Source of the DNA: Lunularia cruciata
Lineage: Eukaryota > Streptophyta > Marchantiopsida > Lunulariales > Lunulariaceae
Assembly (NCBI GenBank): GCA_948567375.1
Contig: OX419758.1
Span: forward strand, 129,001-193,000
DNA: 64,000 nucleotides
Reading direction: 5' to 3'
The notes below the pieces were generated by a model. That model saw nothing but the letters and a program-made list of their open reading frames with translations, did not search any database and was not told where the DNA came from. This document shows, in pieces, positions 58,669 to 64,000 of this stretch (within the stretch, counting starts at the first letter, position 1; the number at the start of each line of letters is the position of its first letter). The position numbers and the translations under genes were made by a program.

Positions 58669-59347
58669 TGTAACACCCATTTGTGCATGTGTGTGGTATT
58701 GTGATATTTAGCTTGGTATTACAAGTACTTAAGAGATATTATTTATATAGAGATAAAGGATGGTTCTATATTAGTCATGGTTAGCTAAAGTTAGTCATAG
58801 CTAAGATAGATGGGACCTTACTTTAGAGGAAGTAGAAAAGATGAGCACCACTATTTTGGATTTTAGTGTGTTGACTTGGTATTATTCCTAGATGTTTGGC
58901 TTTGGGGAAAGAGTTGAGAACTCTTGGGCCCGCAAGCCTTTTTGTTTTGGATTCTTCTTTAGTCCAAGGATAGCCCATGTGAAGGAATCCTTGCTTTAGT
59001 GGTTGGGTCAAGATAAGGGGAATATGCCCATGTGAATGGATATTCCTTTCTACTTTTTGACTTTACTTGACTTTTAGTCTAGTAACTTGAGTTACTACGG
59101 TAATTAGTAACTTTGGTACGTAACTATTTCACAAGTATATAAACAAGGGGTGAGGAGGTACTGATTATCCTTTCATTTGCAACTATCTCTCTCTCATTGA
59201 GTTCTCTAGTGAGCAATGTCTTGAGTCTTGGAGTGTTAGCCTTGGAGGAGTATGATGGAGTTGGGGTTCCTTGCCTTCTTAGTCCATGGTGCGCTACCAT
59301 AATAGCCATCAGAGGTTCATCCTGAGTGAGAGACAGGCCGGCTCACA
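58669..59347 (+). mobile_element. Solo LTR of another family, inserted in family M gag
   Basis: 679 bp from TGTAACACCC to GGCTCACA, flanked by GGGC at 58665-58668 and 59348-59351. A TATA box (agtatataaac at about 59135) followed by a CT-rich start region near 59170-59200 sets plus orientation. No internal retroelement sequence. It is not similar to the L, M or R repeats. Confidence 0.8.
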
Positions 59348-59351
59348 GGGC

Positions 59352-60443
59352 GTGGTGCACTCTACTGCACTCTAGAAGAAGTCACAGCCATGGATGAGGT
59401 CTCCCTACCAAATCCAGATGTCACCACTCTCTCCTCCACCATATTGAGCTCAATACGCTCAGCCAAACCAAAGACTATTGCCAAAGTGGGCAAAGTAGCT
59501 TGCAACAACGTAGCATCACAAACTCTACGTCACAACTCCCTATCCAGTATCCATACCAAAACTGGACTCCTTGGGCCTCAGTAACTCCCTGAGTGAAACT
59601 GATCAGCCACCTCATGCGAGTGTATGCCTCGCATAGGCTCTCTCCAACCTTCCGTTGGAACTTCTACAAGCTCCTCAGCTTGTCAGTCCGCACTCCCTGG
59701 TAGTTTTGCGTCAAACACAAGAAGAACTCCACCATGGGGTTAAACCCCGGTACCATAGCACCTCCTGTAGCGATACCTCCACTCGTAGTAGCACTATCTC
59801 CAGCTAGTGCACCTCCACTAGCTCCACCAACACTACTTGAGCTAGAACTCGTGGGTACAGCTGATCTACTCCTGGCCACCGAGCTTGAAGTGATGGAGAC
59901 ATAGTGTGGAGACCAATATTGTGTCCAAAACTCAACCTCCTCCAAATGAGCTCTCTTGAACTCATGGTAGTCATCCATCGACGGACCCTCTAGATGCTGA
60001 AACAACCCCTTCCATGCCATGAAAGGTGTGAACAAAGTCGGGTTCCGCATCTGCTGCAGATCACACCAGCTATCGAACTCCTAGATGAAGTCATCCAACT
60101 CAATGGTACCCACTATACTAGAGTAACACCTAGGGCCTTTGGAGACCCCATAAATCTTGTCCATGTCCCACAACAACAGTGCGGACACACCAAGTGCACT
60201 CTCAACTGAATTAGCTCTTGTGTCAAACTCCAACTCAAAGTCAATCTCTTCTCTCACTGTGACCTGAGATACAGGCTGATATCGAGCACCACTCCGAGTA
60301 AATCCACTACGTACTGCAGGGCTAACTCCTCTAGAATCCCCAAAGTGACCGCAATAGCAAACCCGAACCACCAACTGCAACCGCAAGTTGCAACAGCAAG
60401 TGCCCCACCAAGTGCCAACACCACCACGTGCCAACATCACCAA
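59352..60443 (-). pseudogene. Family M gag
   Basis: N-terminal part 60081-60330 (YQPVSQVTVREEIDFELEFDTRANS). Then the capsid-like part, 59664-60050: FDSWCDLQQMRNPTLFTPFMAWKGLFQHLEGPSMDDYHEFKRAHLEEVEFWTQ, in pieces separated by a stop at about 60079, a Ser/Gly/Ala-rich linker, and VPGFNPMVEFFLCLTQNYQGVRTDKLRSL. The FQRKVGESLCEAYTRMRWLI and GVTEAQGVQFWYG segments (about 59585-59660), after another stop, are typical of retrotransposon gag. The C-terminus is interrupted by the solo LTR. It would form the virus-like particle in an active copy. Confidence 0.78.
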
Positions 60444-60765
60444 GTGCCAATACTAACTAAGCACCACCCACTAATGTAACTCTAACCAAGATAACTACAC
60501 TAGGGGAAAGGGCAACCTGTAACCTGCCATCATAACACACACTCTCACGGTCTGCAGGTCATCACTTCCTACCTCACCGGAGAGAAACAAAGGTAGTCTG
60601 ACTAGTCATCACTCCAGCCTCACCACCGAGAGCACACTAGAGCACCAACGCTCAAAAGTCAGGGCACCTCACACAAACGTGGTGCACAAACAGGAAGCAG
60701 AGAATGGAGGGGGTCCAATCACAAGAAATCTAAACAAAAACCCTCCATCTCATAACACAACACGG

Positions 60766-60782
60766 GACTGACTCTGCCACCA
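60766..60782 (-). promoter_or_regulatory. Family M primer-binding site
   Basis: On the minus strand TGGTGGCAGAGTCAGTC begins 2 nt after the LTR end. It resembles initiator-Met tRNA type sites (TGGTA-CAGAGC) but with differences, so the primer tRNA is uncertain. The same TGGTG start follows the M LTR relic at 36797. Confidence 0.65.
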
Positions 60783-60784
60783 TT

Positions 60785-62364
60785 TGGTATTTGACATAAG
60801 AGAAGTTTGTATCTAAGTCCTAAGCTACCAGGATCACCAAGAATGAGATCAAATTGCCTCTCCTAGCCAAAGCTACATGTGTATAGATAATAGTGGCACA
60901 GTCATTAGGACAACAAGTGAGGGTCAACCAGTTGGCTAGGGCACTAGTCTAGGAACAAGAGATCTAGGGGTCAAACCCTGTTACACACAATCTAGCACGA
61001 AAGGCAGATTTTGCCAACCAATGACCAAGATCTACTCTAAACTAGCTAGCCTCACGCCACCAAGCTGGCTTGCTGGCCCTTCTAGGCCTTCGTAGCCTCT
61101 CATAGCCCACAGCTTGAAGCCTCAAAATGCCAAAATTCAGCCAAATGAGGCCTTTCTTGTTGCCACTTCGAACCTCCTCCACAATTGGCGAAACTTTTCC
61201 AAATTTGCAAAAGTCCTCCAAATCTGGCCAAACAGCAAAACTACTCAAAATCTGGCCAAAATTTGACATAAATCCCAACCAAAATCTGATGTAAACCCTA
61301 AAGATGGCTATCCGCCAAATCCCTTGCTAACTTTCTACTCGAGCCAAATTGACAACACGGGTTTTTGTGATTTTTCTTATTGCCACTTCGAACCTCCTCC
61401 ACAATTGGCGAAACTTCTCCAAATCTACGAAAGTCCTCCAAATCTGGCCAAACAGCGAAACTACTCAAAATCTGGCCAAAATCTGACGTTAATCCCAACC
61501 AAAATCTGATGTAAACCCTAAAGATGGCTATCCACCAAATCCCCCACTAACTTTCCACTTGAGCCAAATTGACAACATGGGTTTTTCCAAATCACAAATT
61601 CATGAGAAGAGCTTCCAAACTCCACCTTCAATTTGACTTTCTGAGCACAACTCGCAGCAAATTGGTCTTGCCTTCACCTCTTGAGCTCAAAATCACAACC
61701 ACTGCTCTAAATTTGCTCCTTCTTTGCTCAAAATTTGGCCGGTGCTTCCGCACACCATCCGCCTAATTGCCAAATCTGCATCAAGTGAACGAGCTTCTGC
61801 ACACTAGGGAAACACTGAACTTGAATCGAGCTACCAACAATCCACCGAGCTTGGAGATACCATCAACACTCAAAGTTCATGCACCCAATTTCCCCCTGAC
61901 CTCACTTCTCTGATGTAATCAGATTGCTTACCACTCTCAACTCAATTCAACTCAAATCAGTACTTGATCTGTCACTCTATAAACTGCCAACAACTAGGCA
62001 CTGATTATAGTCAAGCCACACCCACTCAAGCATAGAGAATCCAGGTGATACTCACTGGCCTCTATCCACCATAGCCAGGAACTCGAAGGCTCAACATCAG
62101 AGAAGTGAGCTCTCTGGAGCTCACTTCAAAACTATACCCCCTGGACTCAAGCTAGCACTGAAACCCTAATGGTCCTGCTAACGGCACAATCAACGGTGCA
62201 AACGATGTAAAGTGACGGTGGGCCCCACCGTGAAGTCAGTATCCCGAACACAAAATCTGACCGTTGGAAAGTAGTCCTTGAGAAACTACTGAAATAACTC
62301 TAACTACTATCATTGGAACTCCAGTGTCTGAGCATCTAGATGCGGAACTACAAATGGCATGACA
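60785..62364 (-). repeat. Family M 5' LTR
   Basis: 1,580 bp; starts TGTCATGCCATTTGTAG at 62364 and ends ...GTCAAATACCA at 60785 (minus strand). It contains the ACCGT-rich palindrome at 62215-62231, a GAGTT microsatellite near 61940, and two diverged copies of a 120-bp segment ('ttgccacttcgaacctcctcc...' at 61158 and 61379). The order matches plus-strand copies at 6992-8126 and 35690-36796. Confidence 0.82.
62215..62231. promoter_or_regulatory. Conserved palindrome in family M LTR
   Basis: ACGGTGGGCCCCACCGT is a perfect 8-bp inverted repeat with one central base. It is preceded by further ACGGTG and ACGATG units. It is identical at 39186-39202 and has one mismatch at 7126-7142. A protein-binding site in the LTR promoter is possible but not shown. 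Confidence 0.5.
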
Positions 62365-64000
62365 GGCTTGACTTTGCACTACTGCATCCACTTGTAGTAT
62401 TTCCCTTTCCTCCTCACCTCGGATTATACTCTTCTTCAACTCCGAGTTCTCTTCTTCTAGTCTTGCCAATACCTGCAACACAATCTTTACCTCAGGACAC
62501 TTTGACTGCATCTCTCTCTTCTTGTGCTCTAGCTTCACTAACAACGGGCATACAATTTCTCGCAAGCACTCCACTCCATCACTCGCAACCACTTCAACCC
62601 GCGGAGTGATCTCCTTCTTCACCTCTTCTTCTCCCAATACTCGCCTTCTTCTCTACAATTGTCGTATTGGAATAGATGCTTCACTTCCCTCCCAAACTAG
62701 CATTCTCCTCTTCCCTTGCCTTGCTTGGACCCACTTCACACTTTGCCTTGCACCTCAACCAAACTCCCCTTTGAATTGTAATCTTCTTCTCCTCTGGCTC
62801 GGGTACCTCATCCTCCGACTTCATGTTATTCTCTTCCCTGAGCTCCCCCCAAACTTCTTCTTCTTCTTCTACAGGTACCAACGTCATCTCCCCACCTTCA
62901 TCACTATCACTATTTGTATCCCCACTTTGTAGTGTGAGCTTAAGTTCTTCCTCGTGTTCCGAGTCTTTGGACTTGCACTTGGCTTCACCTTCTGAGTCTT
63001 CCTGCAATGATGCAATCACCATCATACCTTTCCTTGGGTTTCCTCTCCTAGTCTTCCGAGGTCTTGTCTTCACCTTCTCCTTGTCGACTCCACTTCTTTG
63101 ACTTTGGAGTACTTACTTCTACCTGCACACTCTTCCCTGTCTACGCGTAGTACTCATTAGTGCTTCAGATTTGAAGGATATGCTGTTGCTCCTCCGTGTC
63201 AACTTCCCCTCTCAAGTCGGGATAAAAGTGAGACACCATTCTACTATGCTCCACTGCATTGAGCAAATTCAACCCGAGGTAGAAATGTGCTGCAAACGGC
63301 ATGATGTAGTGTGGAGGTAACTTATCCCACAAATTCCACACCATCTACCTTGTTCTCTCATGGAAGCACCTCGCCCAGTTGATAGGTTCTCCTGCAAACA
63401 TCTTATAGAAGAACACCGCTTGGTGTTTCATCACATAAGTTGTTCTCTCTGGCTTCAAGACTGCCATGAGAGCACTCATGATCCCTCTCTTCACCGGATC
63501 TTTGTAACTCTTGACCTTATACCCATTCTTTGTACTCTTTGAAGAGAAGGCATCCCTCACTTCTTGGGTTTCTTTGGCTACCTCTCCTTTCCCCAAGAAC
63601 GTGGCACCCTACTCCGTGCCTGCCTCTCTTCCGAGTACCAATCTCCAATCCAACTATGTCCAACAAGCCGGATTTCCTCTCTTCCCCTCTTCCTTGGGGC
63701 CATCAAGACACTTACTCTTGATTATCTTGGTCATGAAGCTTGGAAAACTCACGTTCCAGTTCCACGCCAAGAATGTGATCCAAAGTTGGCTCAAGACTTC
63801 GATTCTTGCGATCACATCTAACCTCCGAATTGCATGATTTCTCACTAAAAATTTGGAGTTCTTCTTTCCTCCTCCCATATTTCTTGCTTCTTCATTGTCT
63901 CTTGGGTTAACTCTCTCAAATTCTCCACTACACACTAGCGCGTATTCAACTCTACTTCCCTTCCTCCAATCTCCTACAGGACGACTTCTCAACAACAAAG
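62365..64000 (-). mobile_element. Family L LTR, proximal part (level-1 host of the nest)
   Basis: Continues the LTR interrupted at 38774, starting at the second target copy GGCT (62365-62368). It runs off the window before the LTR start. It is coding for most of its length. Confidence 0.82.
62369..63998 (-). pseudogene. LTR-resident coiled-coil ORF, N-terminal half of a split copy
   Basis: 63654-63998 matches the N-terminal globular block (IRRLDVIARIEVLSQLWITFLAWNWNVSFPSFM). 63345-63596 follows with GYKVKSYKDPVKRGIMSALMAVL and FFYKMFAGEPINWARCFHE. 62681-63073 is the basic then acidic linker (EEELKLTLQSGDTNSDSDEGGE). 62236-62637 holds the coil VCPLLVKLEHKKREMQS...VLARLEEENSELKKSI, up to the point where M sequence begins at 62364. 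The continuation is at 38770 on the other side of the M element. This subfamily is clearly diverged from the nested copy yet keeps the same order of blocks. Confidence 0.72.

Larger units (their letters stand above)
38775..62364 (-). mobile_element. Family M Ty3-type element with DNA methyltransferase and PHD finger
   Basis: Ends are TGTCATGCG... at 38775 and ...GGCATGACA at 62364, flanked by GGCT (38771-38774 and 62365-62368; a 5-bp GGCTT reading is equally possible). Removing the nested L element with its extra target copy (12,801 bp) and a solo LTR (683 bp) leaves about 10.1 kb. Minus-strand order is 5' LTR, PBS, gag, zinc knuckle/Gly-rich segment, retropepsin, cytosine methyltransferase, RT, RNase H, integrase, PHD finger, 3' terminal repeat. 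It is inserted in the ORF of an L LTR. Several stops and frameshifts show the copy is inactive. Confidence 0.85.

Noticed and set aside
58669-59347. LTR of the M element itself
   Set aside because: No similarity to M termini, opposite orientation, own GGGC flanks, and gag-like sequence on both sides; it is an inserted solo LTR.
60081-60443. Cys/Trp-rich N-terminus of the 120-codon frame as a secreted small protein
   Set aside because: The Cys-rich start comes from low-complexity leader sequence just after the PBS; the conserved gag part begins further downstream.

Overview
The window looks like nuclear DNA of a streptophyte plant. It is dense in nested LTR retrotransposons. Two ordinary intron-containing genes have plant-type relatives, the introns are short GT-AG introns, and most remaining sequence is Ty3-type retroelement at different stages of decay. 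The species cannot be fixed from sequence alone; a seedless plant or other lineage with DNMT3-type methyltransferases would fit. No bacterial, phage or CRISPR features are present.

Three repeat families recur, named here for reference. Family L is a Ty3 element of Athila-like type with very long LTRs (TGTGGTACCC...GTTGTCACA, 3.7 kb intact). Its LTR itself carries a long coiled-coil ORF. Copies lie at 1-1095, 8127-11773, about 12170-13575, 15162-18708, 31876-33783 (solo LTR), 37058-38774 plus 62365-64000 (one LTR split in two), and the two LTRs of a whole element at 43290-56085. Family M is a second Ty3 element (LTR about 1.6 kb) that encodes a cytosine methyltransferase and a PHD finger. Family R is a short LTR-like repeat found at 1.1-1.6, 2.7-3.4, 30.2-30.6 and 36.0-36.35 kb.

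Layout. 1-18.7 kb: old L, M and R LTR fragments with little coding signal. 18.7-28.65 kb: a gene island with a broken tandem copy of UTP5/WDR43, the intact six-exon UTP5/WDR43 gene (+, 660 aa by my exon model), then a convergent DNA polymerase lambda gene (-, eleven exons, 523 aa). 29.15-34.45 kb: a decayed LINE-type retrotransposon on the minus strand, interrupted by an R copy and by a perfect solo L LTR with target duplication GTAGT. 34.45-37.06 kb: relics of M and R LTRs.

37.06-64.0 kb is a three-level nest. An L LTR (level 1) was cut inside its ORF by a minus-strand M element (38775-62364, duplication GGCT/GGCTT). The M element was then cut inside its methyltransferase by a complete 12.8 kb L element (43290-56085, duplication ATGCA/ATGCG), and its gag by an unrelated 679 bp solo LTR. 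With inserts removed the M element is about 10.1 kb and reads LTR-PBS-gag-zinc knuckle/Gly-rich-protease-DNA methyltransferase-RT/RNase H-integrase-PHD finger-LTR.

The most interesting content is the M element. It has a DNMT3-like cytosine-5 methyltransferase between protease and reverse transcriptase, and a PHD histone-reader-type zinc finger fused behind integrase. A DNA-methylation writer and a possible chromatin reader thus sit in one polyprotein. The second is the L family, whose giant LTRs carry their own roughly 900-codon ORF in at least seven copies.
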